Shown piece by piece: positions 55,970 to 64,000 of a stretch of DNA of 64,000 bases. The DNA lies in assembly GCF_000192475.1 (NCBI RefSeq), contig NZ_AEYW01000018.1, positions 1-64,000 of the forward strand. The letters are read 5' to 3'. Below the pieces are notes generated by a model. It saw nothing but the letters and a program-made list of their open reading frames with translations. It was not told the DNA's origin and ran no database searches. Numbering within the stretch: the first letter of the stretch is position 1; each line of letters opens with the position of its first letter. The position numbers and the translations under genes were made by a program. The stretch is from Ruegeria conchae. GTDB taxonomy: Bacteria > Pseudomonadota > Alphaproteobacteria > Rhodobacterales > Rhodobacteraceae.

Positions 55970-56260
55970 ATGGCCGCCTATTTCATCGCCCAGATTTCCA
56001 TTCATGACCCGGATGGATACCAGAAATACCTTGAAGGCTTCATGCCGATCTTTGACCGGCATGGCGGGCGCCTGCTGACCATATCCTCAAAGCCCGTCGA
56101 AGTGATCGAAGGCAGTTGGGCAGAAGACGGTATTGTCTTGATGGAGTTCCCAGACATGGCTGCCGCAAACGCGTGGAAGGACGATCCGGACTATGTTGAG
56201 TTGGCCAAGATCAGGCAACAAACGGCGACGGCAAATCTGGTGCTGGTCGAGGGGCTGTAA
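55970..56260 (+). CDS. DUF1330 family protein
   Basis: 96 residues from ATG 55970 with AGGAG 7 nt upstream. A dimeric alpha-beta barrel pattern: AYFIAQISIHDPDGYQKYLEG, FDRHGGRLLTIS, and ILMEFPDMAAANAWKDDPDY. DUF1330 proteins are small cytosolic proteins with a ferredoxin-like fold and no settled function. The gene converges on the helicase gene 3 nt away. Confidence 0.9.
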   Translation: MAAYFIAQISIHDPDGYQKYLEGFMPIFDRHGGRLLTISSKPVEVIEGSWAEDGIVLMEFPDMAAANAWKDDPDYVELAKIRQQTATANLVLVEGL

Positions 56261-56263
56261 GCG

Positions 56264-58660
56264 TCAGAACGGCACGTCATCCTTCGCGGTCAGAAAGCGC
56301 GAGACGACCTTTTTCGTTCCGGCCTTGTCAAAATCGACCTCAACCTTGTCGCCCTCGATGCCGATTACTGCCCCATAACCGAACTTCTGGTGAAACACCC
56401 GCTCACCCAGAGTAAAGCTGGCGACCGCTGTGGCGTCGATCACGGTATTCCGGCTTTCTTTCGGTTGAGACATTCCATACTGTCCCTGCCGCGCCTGCAT
56501 CCGTTTCCATCCCGGCGAGTTATAGACATTCGCCTCGGCCGCGCGGGTTTCGATACCGGTAGTGGTCTGACCACCACCATACAGACCTGGCGGCGTCAGT
56601 ACTTCCACATGATCTTCGGGTAACTCATCAATGAACCGGGACGGCATCGAGTTCTGCCATTGTCCGAACACCCGTCGGTTGGCTGCAAAGGAAATCGTAC
56701 AGACCTCTTCTGCCCGGGTGATGCCGACATAGGCCAGCCTCCGTTCTTCTTCGAGGCCTTTGAGACCGGATTCGTCCATCGAACGCTGCGAAGGGAATAA
56801 CCCATCCTCCCAGCCCGGCAGGAACACGGCAGGAAACTCCAACCCCTTGGCCGCGTGCAGCGTCATGATCGAGACCTTGGCCCCGTCGCTGTCCTGCTCA
56901 TTGTCCATCACCAGACTGACATGTTCCAGAAACCCTTGCAGGTTCTCGAAATTGTCCAGCTGATTGACCAGCTCCTTGAGGTTCTCCAGCCGTCCCGGAG
57001 CCTCGGGCGTCTTCTCGTTCTGCCAATGGGCGGTATAGCCGGATTCGTCCAACACGATCTGCGCCAGCTCGATATGCGTATGCTCAGGCGCGCCATAGCG
57101 GATCGGCGACGCGCCGTCATCGATCACCGAATCATCATCCACTTCAATCCGAGGTCCGCGCGTCATCGCGTTCCACCGAGCCAACCCGTCGATCAACTCG
57201 CGCAGTGCCTTGCCGCCCTTCCCCTTGATCAACCCGTTCTCAACCGCGATCCGCGCGCCTTCGACAAGAGATACCCCGTTTTCGCGCGCCACCACCTGAA
57301 TCGTCTGCTGCGCCTTGTCGCCGAGGCCGCGTTTGGGGGTGTTCACGATCCGCTCGAACGCCAGATCATCCTCGGGGCTGACCACCAGCCGGAAATAGGC
57401 CATGGCATCGCGAATCTCCATCCGCTCATAGAACCGAGGGCCACCGATCACTTTGTAGGGCAGGCCAATGGTCAGGAACCGGTCCTCGAATGCGCGCATC
57501 TGGTGTGAGGCGCGCACGAGGATCGCCATCTCATCAAGGTTCATCGGTCGCACGCCGCGCGTGCTACCCTGCATCGCGTCGATTTCCTCGCCGATCCAAC
57601 GCGCCTCTTCCTCGCCATCCCAATGGCCAATCAGACGAACCTTTTCGCCCTCTTCGCGGTCGGTCCAAAGCTCTTTGCCCAAGCGGCTTTCATTGCCACG
57701 AATGACATTGGACGCCGCGGCCAGAATATGCGGGGTCGATCGGTAGTTTTGTTCCAGCCGAACTACAAATGCGCCGGGAAAATCCTTCTCAAAACGCAGG
57801 ATGTTTCCCACCTCGGCACCGCGCCAGCCATAGATCGACTGATCGTCGTCACCGACGCAGCAGATATTCTTGTGTCCACCGGCTAGCAGGCGCAACCAGA
57901 GATATTGGGCGACGTTGGTGTCCTGATACTCGTCCACAAGGATGTAGCGGAACCAGCGCTGGTATTGCTCCAGCACGTCCGGGTGGGTCTGGAAGATCGT
58001 GACCATATGCAACAGCAGATCGCCGAAATCCACCGCGTTCAACTCGCGCAGGCGGGTCTGGTACTGGGCATAAAGCTCGATACCCTTATGATTATAGGCT
58101 CCGGCATCTGCGGCAGGCACCTTATCGGGCGTCAAGGCTCGGTTTTTCCAGTCATCGATGATCCCTGCCAGCATCCGCGCGGGCCAGCGCTTGTCATCGA
58201 TATTGGCGGCTTGAGTAAGCTGTTTCAGCAGCCGTTTCTGATCATCGCTGTCCAGAATGGTGAAATTAGACTTTAGCCCGACCAATTCCGCGTGGCGACG
58301 CAACAGCTTGACACAAATCGCATGAAACGTGCCCAGCCAGGGCATTCCCTCGGCGGGTCGACCCAGCATGCGCCCTACGCGCTGCTTCATCTCGCGCGCG
58401 GCCTTGTTGGTGAAGGTCACCGCCAGAATCTCGTTCTCACGCACGCGGTGGGTTCTAAGCAGATGCGTGATCCGTGCGGTCAGCGCTTTGGTCTTACCTG
58501 TTCCCGCGCCCGCCAGCATCAACACCGGACCATCCAGCCGTTCAACAGCTTCGCGCTGTGCCGGGTTGAGATTATTGAGATACTCTGCCGAGGGCACAGG
58601 CATCGCCCGCGCCGACAGTGAGGCGCCCTCGAAGGCGTCCATTTCATCAAAACTGCTCAT
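56264..58660 (-). CDS. uvrD: ATP-dependent DNA helicase UvrD/PcrA type
   Basis: 798 residues, a superfamily 1A helicase: LNPAQREAVERLDGP (Q motif), Walker A GAGTGKT, motif II DEYQDTN, motif III GDDDQSIYGWRGAE, motif IV QNYRST, MTLHAAKGLEFP and YVGITRAEE. The C-terminal end has a Tudor-like fold (GERVFHQKFGYGAVIGIEGDK). It unwinds DNA in excision and mismatch repair and clears RNA polymerase. PcrA-like in detail; the symbol follows gram-negative usage. Confidence 0.95.
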   Translation of the reverse strand: MSSFDEMDAFEGASLSARAMPVPSAEYLNNLNPAQREAVERLDGPVLMLAGAGTGKTKALTARITHLLRTHRVRENEILAVTFTNKAAREMKQRVGRMLGRPAEGMPWLGTFHAICVKLLRRHAELVGLKSNFTILDSDDQKRLLKQLTQAANIDDKRWPARMLAGIIDDWKNRALTPDKVPAADAGAYNHKGIELYAQYQTRLRELNAVDFGDLLLHMVTIFQTHPDVLEQYQRWFRYILVDEYQDTNVAQYLWLRLLAGGHKNICCVGDDDQSIYGWRGAEVGNILRFEKDFPGAFVVRLEQNYRSTPHILAAASNVIRGNESRLGKELWTDREEGEKVRLIGHWDGEEEARWIGEEIDAMQGSTRGVRPMNLDEMAILVRASHQMRAFEDRFLTIGLPYKVIGGPRFYERMEIRDAMAYFRLVVSPEDDLAFERIVNTPKRGLGDKAQQTIQVVARENGVSLVEGARIAVENGLIKGKGGKALRELIDGLARWNAMTRGPRIEVDDDSVIDDGASPIRYGAPEHTHIELAQIVLDESGYTAHWQNEKTPEAPGRLENLKELVNQLDNFENLQGFLEHVSLVMDNEQDSDGAKVSIMTLHAAKGLEFPAVFLPGWEDGLFPSQRSMDESGLKGLEEERRLAYVGITRAEEVCTISFAANRRVFGQWQNSMPSRFIDELPEDHVEVLTPPGLYGGGQTTTGIETRAAEANVYNSPGWKRMQARQGQYGMSQPKESRNTVIDATAVASFTLGERVFHQKFGYGAVIGIEGDKVEVDFDKAGTKKVVSRFLTAKDDVPF

Positions 58661-58827
58661 GGGTTCAAACTACGCTGGATGCGCGCCAAGGGAAAGGGTT
58701 TGTTCACGCCTTGTTCACAAGGATTTTGCCGCCACATCCGTTAAATTCTAAACAATCACCCACCGCCGTTAACCCCCTGTCAAACCTTGGCAATGATGCT
58801 TGGTTCAATGCAGTGGGAGTGCGGAAT

Positions 58828-58956
58828 ATGAAATTGAAGGATCGGCGACCGCTTGGCCATCGCCTGAAATAGGCGGGAATCACCATTCTGCTTATAGCGC
58901 TGGCTGCGACCGCGGGATGGAGCATTTATGCGCTGCCCGCTCCGGTCGTAGACCGT
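58828..58956 (+). pseudogene. 5' part of the GGDEF gene, cut by an in-frame amber codon
   Basis: ATG 58828 has a good GGGAG ribosome site and is in frame with the diguanylate cyclase. Translation gives 14 residues, MKLKDRRPLGHRLK, then TAG at 58870-58872. The reading then continues as a hydrophobic segment (AGITILLIALAATAGW), the expected first membrane helix. A one-base change of TGG or CAG to TAG would explain this. A sequencing error or amber readthrough are alternatives. Confidence 0.7.
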
Positions 58957-60618
58957 ATGCTCAGAACCGATATTCTTAAACAGGCCGAGCTTTGGAAGCG
59001 CCGGGTTGTGTTGCATCTGGAGGATCCAGAAACCGCCCTGCGCACAGGGCAAATCGATCATCATGATGCCGAGTTTCTTTCGACTATGCCCGAGGCTTCG
59101 GATGTTTATCGATTCAAACTATTCGACACGTCCGGACGGGTGGTCTGGTCGACCCGCCCCGAGGAAATCGGCACCTCGGAACCGCGAAACTTCTTTCGCA
59201 GTGACGTGGCGCGGGGCATGACTCACTACATTCAGGAAACTGTTCCTTTGTCCGAAATTGACGGGCTTGATCTGCACACGGAAAACACCAGCAAAACCAC
59301 CCAGCATCACGTGGCCGAGGTGTTCATGCCGGTCACCAAGAACGGCCGCTTCATAGGCGCGATCGAGTTCTTTACGGATTTCACCGACCTGCGCAGTACA
59401 TTCATCTACCGGTTGCGGGTTTCTCTGGCCATTCTAAGCGGGATTGCCCTGCTTGCGTTGAGTGCGGTGAGTCTGGTGACATATCGCACCAACCGGTATC
59501 AGCTTCAGTCGCTGAAAAACAGGTCAGACAAGGAACGCGAGCTTATGGATGATCAACTGCGCCTCGCGCGCGAGGTGCGTCTGCTGGGTGAGTTGAATGA
59601 ATGGCTGCAATCCAGCCGGTCATTGGATGAGCTGTTCGATATGGTATCGCGTTTCATGACCCACATTCTGCCTGAGGCCGAGGGCAGTGTATATGTCTAC
59701 TCAAACTCGCGCGATGTGCTGGATGGCTGTGCCAGCTGGAATGGTGGCTCGCACAAAGCGCACATTCATCCCGAGGGGTGCTGGGGTCTGCGACGTGGAC
59801 GGACTTATGAATTCGGTGCCTCCGAGGTCGATTTTGTCTGCGAACATGCCGAACCTCATGACGGGCGGCCCTATTTCTGCTTTCCCATTCTTGCGCATGG
59901 CGAGACAGTGGGTTTGCTGCATCTGCGCGCTCATGAAGGCAGCGGAGAGGCGTTCCATGACAGTAAAAAGCTGGCACAGCTGTGTGCAGAGCAAATCAGC
60001 ATGGCCATCGCGAATGTCAGAATGCGGGATCAGTTGCATGATCAGTCCGTCCGCGATCCTCTGACCGGATTGTTCAATCGCCGCCACATGACTGAGACAC
60101 TGCGCAAAGCCATCAGTCGCAGTCAGCAAACCGGCTCTCCGCTGAGCCTGATCGCGGTGGACGTGGATCATTTCAAAAAGTTTAACGACACGCATGGGCA
60201 TGACGCAGGTGACATGGTGCTGCGCGCGGTTGGATCGGCCCTTGAAACTGGGTGTGATCGGGATGAAGTGGCCTGCCGGATCGGCGGCGAGGAATTCATG
60301 CTGATCCTACCGGACAATACTCCGGATGATGCGATGACCCGTGCGGAACAGATCCGGCAGGCAGTCGAAGCGATCACGGTTCGGTATGGCGAGAAATCAC
60401 TACCGCGCATCACCATCTCAGTTGGGGTTGCACATTATCCGACCCACGGTGTGATGCCGCAGGATCTGATGCGTGTTGCTGATGATGCGCTGTATGCGGC
60501 AAAGGACAAAGGTCGCAATCAGGTGCAGGTTGGAAAATCCAATCAGACCGTCACGGACATTGCCGATCGAAAAAGGCCGGTGGTTTCAGGTTCCTCGACC
60601 TCCCTTGCTAAGCCTTAA
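58957..60618 (+). CDS. membrane diguanylate cyclase, N-terminally interrupted
   Basis: 553 residues from the first ATG after the amber codon. Residues 1-145 are a periplasmic sensor-like domain. A membrane helix (about 150-170), a coiled-coil linker and a GAF-like region (about 210-355) with several Cys and His lead to the GGDEF domain. Its signature is GGEEF with RDPLTGLFNRRHM upstream. The RxxD inhibitory site is not clear by eye. Without the upstream first helix the sensor would not be exported, so the shorter product may be mislocalised or inactive as a sensor. Confidence 0.85.
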   Translation: MLRTDILKQAELWKRRVVLHLEDPETALRTGQIDHHDAEFLSTMPEASDVYRFKLFDTSGRVVWSTRPEEIGTSEPRNFFRSDVARGMTHYIQETVPLSEIDGLDLHTENTSKTTQHHVAEVFMPVTKNGRFIGAIEFFTDFTDLRSTFIYRLRVSLAILSGIALLALSAVSLVTYRTNRYQLQSLKNRSDKERELMDDQLRLAREVRLLGELNEWLQSSRSLDELFDMVSRFMTHILPEAEGSVYVYSNSRDVLDGCASWNGGSHKAHIHPEGCWGLRRGRTYEFGASEVDFVCEHAEPHDGRPYFCFPILAHGETVGLLHLRAHEGSGEAFHDSKKLAQLCAEQISMAIANVRMRDQLHDQSVRDPLTGLFNRRHMTETLRKAISRSQQTGSPLSLIAVDVDHFKKFNDTHGHDAGDMVLRAVGSALETGCDRDEVACRIGGEEFMLILPDNTPDDAMTRAEQIRQAVEAITVRYGEKSLPRITISVGVAHYPTHGVMPQDLMRVADDALYAAKDKGRNQVQVGKSNQTVTDIADRKRPVVSGSSTSLAKP

Positions 60619-60942
60619 GCCTATGCCAGTCGTTGCCTGCTTGCGACCGGCATGGCGTCTAGGAATTCGCTGACCTTGAAATCTTGGCCCTGTGCGCTTC
60701 CGAATCACTCGGATTGAGACGGATTTCAGAAGTGAAATCCACAGCCCTAAGCACATAGGGTACAGAAAATCTGACATCATAGATACAGTATTTGATGCTG
60801 CGGCGCAGCGCGTGTAAAGAAAAGCGGCAATAGGCGGCGATTGCGAGCGTTAACATGCCGGTTCTACCCAGAACTACATATGTACGTGGCTGTATTGTCC
60901 GCCTATTCACAAGGCCACACCTAGTAAAGACCGGGACCTGCA
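60619..60942. other. 324-bp region upstream of pyruvate carboxylase
   Basis: It contains a perfect 8-bp inverted repeat GGATTTCA-GAAG-TGAAATCC (60721-60740), which could be an operator or hairpin. A minus-strand open frame crosses the region but has no ribosome site or recognisable features, so I do not call it. The promoter of the downstream gene is expected here. Confidence 0.4.
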
Positions 60943-63900
60943 ATGACAGACTTCAAGAAAATCCTGATCGCCAACCGCGGCGAGATTGCCATTCGCGTGA
61001 TGCGCGCTGCCAACGAGATGGGCAAACGGACCGTCGCGGTTTTTGCCGAGGAAGACAAGTTGGGGCTGCATCGTTTTAAGGCGGATGAGGCATATCGTAT
61101 TGGTGCGGATCTGGGACCGGTCGCGGCCTATCTTTCGATCGACGAGATTATCCGAGTTGCCAAGGAATGTGGCGCGGATGCAATCCATCCCGGTTACGGC
61201 TTGCTTTCCGAGAACCCGGATTTCGTAGATGCCTGTGTTCAGAATGGCATTACCTTTATTGGTCCCAAGGCCGAAACCATGCGCGCATTGGGCGATAAGG
61301 CCAGCGCCCGGAAAGTGGCGATTGCGGCTGACGTTCCAGTTATCCCGGCAACTGAAGTATTGGGCGACGACATGGCCGCCATCAAAACTGAAGCGGCCGA
61401 GATTGGGTACCCATTGATGCTGAAAGCCAGCTGGGGCGGCGGCGGGCGCGGAATGCGTCCGATCCTGTCCGAAGATGAGCTGGAAGAGAAGGTTCTGGAA
61501 GGTCGTCGCGAGGCCGAAGCGGCGTTTGGCAATGGCGAGGGTTATCTGGAGAAGATGATCACCCGCGCCCGCCATGTCGAGGTTCAGATTCTCGGCGACA
61601 AACATGGCGAGATCTATCACCTCTATGAACGTGACTGCTCGGTCCAGCGCCGCAACCAGAAAGTCGTCGAACGCGCCCCTGCCCCTTACCTGACCGACGA
61701 ACAGCGCGCCGAAATATGCGAGTTGGGCCGCCGCATCTGCGCCCATGTGAACTATGAATGCGCGGGCACGGTTGAATTCCTGATGGATATGAACACCGGT
61801 AAGTTCTACTTCATCGAGGTCAATCCGCGCGTGCAAGTCGAGCACACTGTCACCGAAGAGGTAACGGGCATCGACATCGTGCAGGCGCAAATCCTGATTG
61901 CCGAGGGCAAGACGCTGGCCGAGGCTACCGGCAAAACCAGCCAGGACGAGATCCGCCTGAACGGTCACGCCCTGCAAACCCGAGTGACCACCGAAGACCC
62001 GCTGAACAACTTCATCCCCGACTATGGCCGCATCACTGCCTATCGCTCGGCTACCGGCATGGGCATCCGTCTGGACGGCGGCACCGCTTATGCGGGCGGG
62101 GTGATCACGCGGTTTTACGATTCATTGCTGACTAAGGTCACCGCCTGGGCGCCTACCCCCGAGAAAGCGATCGCCCGGATGGACCGCGCCCTGCGCGAAT
62201 TCCGGGTGCGTGGCGTTTCCACCAACATCGCTTTTGTCGAGAACCTGCTGAAGCACCCAACCTTCCTGTCGAATGAATACACGACAAAGTTCATCGATGA
62301 GACACCGGATCTGTTTCAGTTCAAGAAGCGTCGCGACCGCGGCACCAAGGTTCTGAACTATATCGCGGACATCACCGTGAACGGGCATCCCGAAACCAAG
62401 GATCGCCCCGAACCACGCGCCGACCTGAAAGAGGCCAAGCCCCCCGCGCCCAAGGCCGAGCCCCAAATGGGCACACGCAACCTGCTGGAGCAAAAAGGCC
62501 CGCAGGCAGTTGCCGACTGGATGAAGGCGCAGCGGCAACTGCTGATCACTGACACCACCATGCGTGACGGGCACCAGTCCCTGCTGGCCACCCGGATGCG
62601 CTCGATCGACATGATCAAGGTAGCGCCAAGTTATGCGGCGAACCTCCCCCAGTTGTTCAGCGTTGAATGTTGGGGTGGCGCGACTTTTGATGTGGCCTAT
62701 CGCTTTCTGCAGGAATGCCCGTGGCAGCGTCTGCGCGACCTGCGCGAGGCAATGCCGAACCTGATGACCCAGATGTTGCTGCGTGGCGCAAACGGGGTTG
62801 GCTATACAAACTATCCCGACAATGTGGTGCAGGAGTTCGTGCGGCAAGCCTCGCAGAATATCGACGTGTTCCGCGTTTTCGACTCGCTGAACTGGGTCGA
62901 GAACATGCGCGTCGCCATGGATGCAGTGATCGAGAACGGTAAGATCTGTGAAGGTACAGTCTGTTATACCGGCGATATCCTCGACCCGGATCGCGCCAAG
63001 TATGACCTGAAATATTATGTCGGTATGGCAAAAGAGCTGCGAGATGCGGGCGCGCATGTTCTTGGCCTGAAAGACATGGCGGGCTTGTTGAAACCAGCCT
63101 CGGCACGCATTTTGATCCGCGCGCTTAAGGAAGAGGTCGGCCTGCCGATCCACTTCCACACCCACGATACGGCCGGTATCGCCAGCGCCACTATTCTGGC
63201 GGCCTCTGAGGCGGGCGTGGACGCGGTGGATTGCGCGATGGACAGCTTCTCCGGCAACACCAGCCAAGCAACATTGGGCACCGTGGTCGAAGCACTGCGT
63301 CATACCGAACGTGACACCGGGCTGGACATCAAGGCCATCCGCGAGATCAGCGACTATTTTGAGGCCGTCCGTGGCCAATACGCGGCCTTCGAATCCAGCC
63401 TGCAGGCCCCGGCCTCCGAGGTCTATCTGCACGAGATGCCCGGCGGTCAGTTTACCAACCTAAAGGCACAGGCGCGTTCGCTGGGTCTAGAGGAGCGTTG
63501 GCACGAGGTCGCCCAGATGTACGCCGATGTGAACCAGATGTTCGGTGATATCGTCAAGGTGACACCGTCGTCCAAAGTGGTCGGCGACATGGCGCTGATG
63601 ATGGTAAGCCAGAACATGACACGCGAACAAGTCGAAGACCCTGACACCGACGTCGCCTTCCCCGACTCGGTCGTGGACATGATGCGCGGCAATCTGGGTC
63701 AACCTCCGGGCGGGTTCCCTAACACGATCATCACCAAGGTACTAAAAGACGAAGTACCGAATACGGAACGCCCCGGCAAAAATGTCGAAGCCGTCGATCT
63801 GGAAGCCACCCGCGCCGATCTGTCCAAACAGCTTGAGGGCAAAGAGGTCGATGACGAGGACCTGAACGGCTATCTGATGTATCCCAAGGTGTTCCTGGAT

Positions 63901-64000
63901 TACATGGGCCGCCACCGGACCTATGGCCCGGTCCGTACCCTGCCCACGCGCACCTTCTTCTACGGCATGGAACCCGGCGAAGAAATTACTGCCGAGATTG
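60943..64000 (+). CDS. pyc: pyruvate carboxylase (3' end outside window)
   Basis: Open for about 1019 codons from ATG 60943 to the right edge. The biotin carboxylase domain (about 1-455) has KILIANRGEIAIRVMRAA, the ATP loop KASWGGGGRGMR and EVNPRVQVEHTVTEEVTGIDIV. The carboxyltransferase domain starts near 530 with DTTMRDGHQSLLATRMRS, and continues with HTHDTAGI and MDSFSGNTSQA. The C-terminal biotinyl domain with its Lys lies beyond the window. It makes oxaloacetate from pyruvate and bicarbonate, an anaplerotic step important in Roseobacter-group bacteria. Confidence 0.96.
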   Translation, partial: MTDFKKILIANRGEIAIRVMRAANEMGKRTVAVFAEEDKLGLHRFKADEAYRIGADLGPVAAYLSIDEIIRVAKECGADAIHPGYGLLSENPDFVDACVQNGITFIGPKAETMRALGDKASARKVAIAADVPVIPATEVLGDDMAAIKTEAAEIGYPLMLKASWGGGGRGMRPILSEDELEEKVLEGRREAEAAFGNGEGYLEKMITRARHVEVQILGDKHGEIYHLYERDCSVQRRNQKVVERAPAPYLTDEQRAEICELGRRICAHVNYECAGTVEFLMDMNTGKFYFIEVNPRVQVEHTVTEEVTGIDIVQAQILIAEGKTLAEATGKTSQDEIRLNGHALQTRVTTEDPLNNFIPDYGRITAYRSATGMGIRLDGGTAYAGGVITRFYDSLLTKVTAWAPTPEKAIARMDRALREFRVRGVSTNIAFVENLLKHPTFLSNEYTTKFIDETPDLFQFKKRRDRGTKVLNYIADITVNGHPETKDRPEPRADLKEAKPPAPKAEPQMGTRNLLEQKGPQAVADWMKAQRQLLITDTTMRDGHQSLLATRMRSIDMIKVAPSYAANLPQLFSVECWGGATFDVAYRFLQECPWQRLRDLREAMPNLMTQMLLRGANGVGYTNYPDNVVQEFVRQASQNIDVFRVFDSLNWVENMRVAMDAVIENGKICEGTVCYTGDILDPDRAKYDLKYYVGMAKELRDAGAHVLGLKDMAGLLKPASARILIRALKEEVGLPIHFHTHDTAGIASATILAASEAGVDAVDCAMDSFSGNTSQATLGTVVEALRHTERDTGLDIKAIREISDYFEAVRGQYAAFESSLQAPASEVYLHEMPGGQFTNLKAQARSLGLEERWHEVAQMYADVNQMFGDIVKVTPSSKVVGDMALMMVSQNMTREQVEDPDTDVAFPDSVVDMMRGNLGQPPGGFPNTIITKVLKDEVPNTERPGKNVEAVDLEATRADLSKQLEGKEVDDEDLNGYLMYPKVFLDYMGRHRTYGPVRTLPTRTFFYGMEPGEEITAEI

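Noticed and set aside
60659..60943. 94-codon minus-strand open frame ahead of pyc
   Set aside because: No ribosome site or recognisable domain, and it ends head-on at the pyc start codon, where a promoter and leader are expected.

Overview
The window looks like a chromosome segment from a marine alphaproteobacterium of the Rhodobacteraceae, most likely the Roseobacter group (Ruegeria-like). The signs are DUF2484 genes between murC and murB, a small protein of the type often mislabelled CTP synthetase, a CcaF1/CcsR-type sRNA locus next to an UpsM-type leader in front of mraZ (an arrangement described in Rhodobacter sphaeroides), and a creatinase with a PotABCD-like transporter. These identifications come from reading the sequence; no database search was run.

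Layout. 1-2.6 kb: the 3' end of glyA, a small membrane protein, an alpha/beta hydrolase and a rhodanese. 2.6-12.2 kb: a type I secretion locus on the minus strand. Its order of transcription is an 803-residue Gly/Asp/Asn/Ser-rich repeat protein, a 647-residue acidic protein, an ABC exporter and a membrane fusion protein. A CsgD-like LuxR regulator is divergent from it, across about 600 bp of AT-rich, repeat-containing intergenic DNA. A small HEPN-like gene overlaps the end of the regulator gene, and a tRNA-Leu(UAA) follows. 13-23.7 kb: a nitrogen-compound island, made of a translationally coupled trio (diaminopropionate ammonia-lyase-like, M24 metallohydrolase, EutA-like), a four-gene polyamine-type ABC transporter, a very well conserved creatinase and an agmatinase-family ureohydrolase. 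24-30.8 kb: a Tat-exported DUF3179 protein, a ClC channel, recN, bamD and lpxC.

31-54.5 kb: the division and cell-wall (dcw) cluster, read on the minus strand: mraZ, rsmH, ftsL, ftsI, murE, murF, mraY, murD, then a lipoprotein, an opposite-strand flavoprotein and a Hint-domain protein, then ftsW, murG, murC, two DUF2484 genes, another small membrane protein, murB, ddl, ftsQ, ftsA, a small exported protein and ftsZ. Most neighbours overlap by 4 nt or are a few bases apart. A strong intrinsic terminator lies in the mraZ leader and would produce an UpsM-like sRNA. TGGGA repeats upstream look like an MraZ box.

55.3-55.9 kb: a DUF1127 gene followed by six hairpins, each with CTCCTCCC in its loop. 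They are best read as three CcsR-type sRNAs ending in one strong terminator. 56-64 kb: a DUF1330 protein, a UvrD/PcrA helicase, a GGDEF protein whose 5' end carries an in-frame amber codon, and most of a pyruvate carboxylase gene that runs off the right edge.

The most interesting places are the type I secretion locus with its unusual substrates, the creatine/guanidino island, the UpsM and CcsR RNA loci, and the interrupted diguanylate cyclase.
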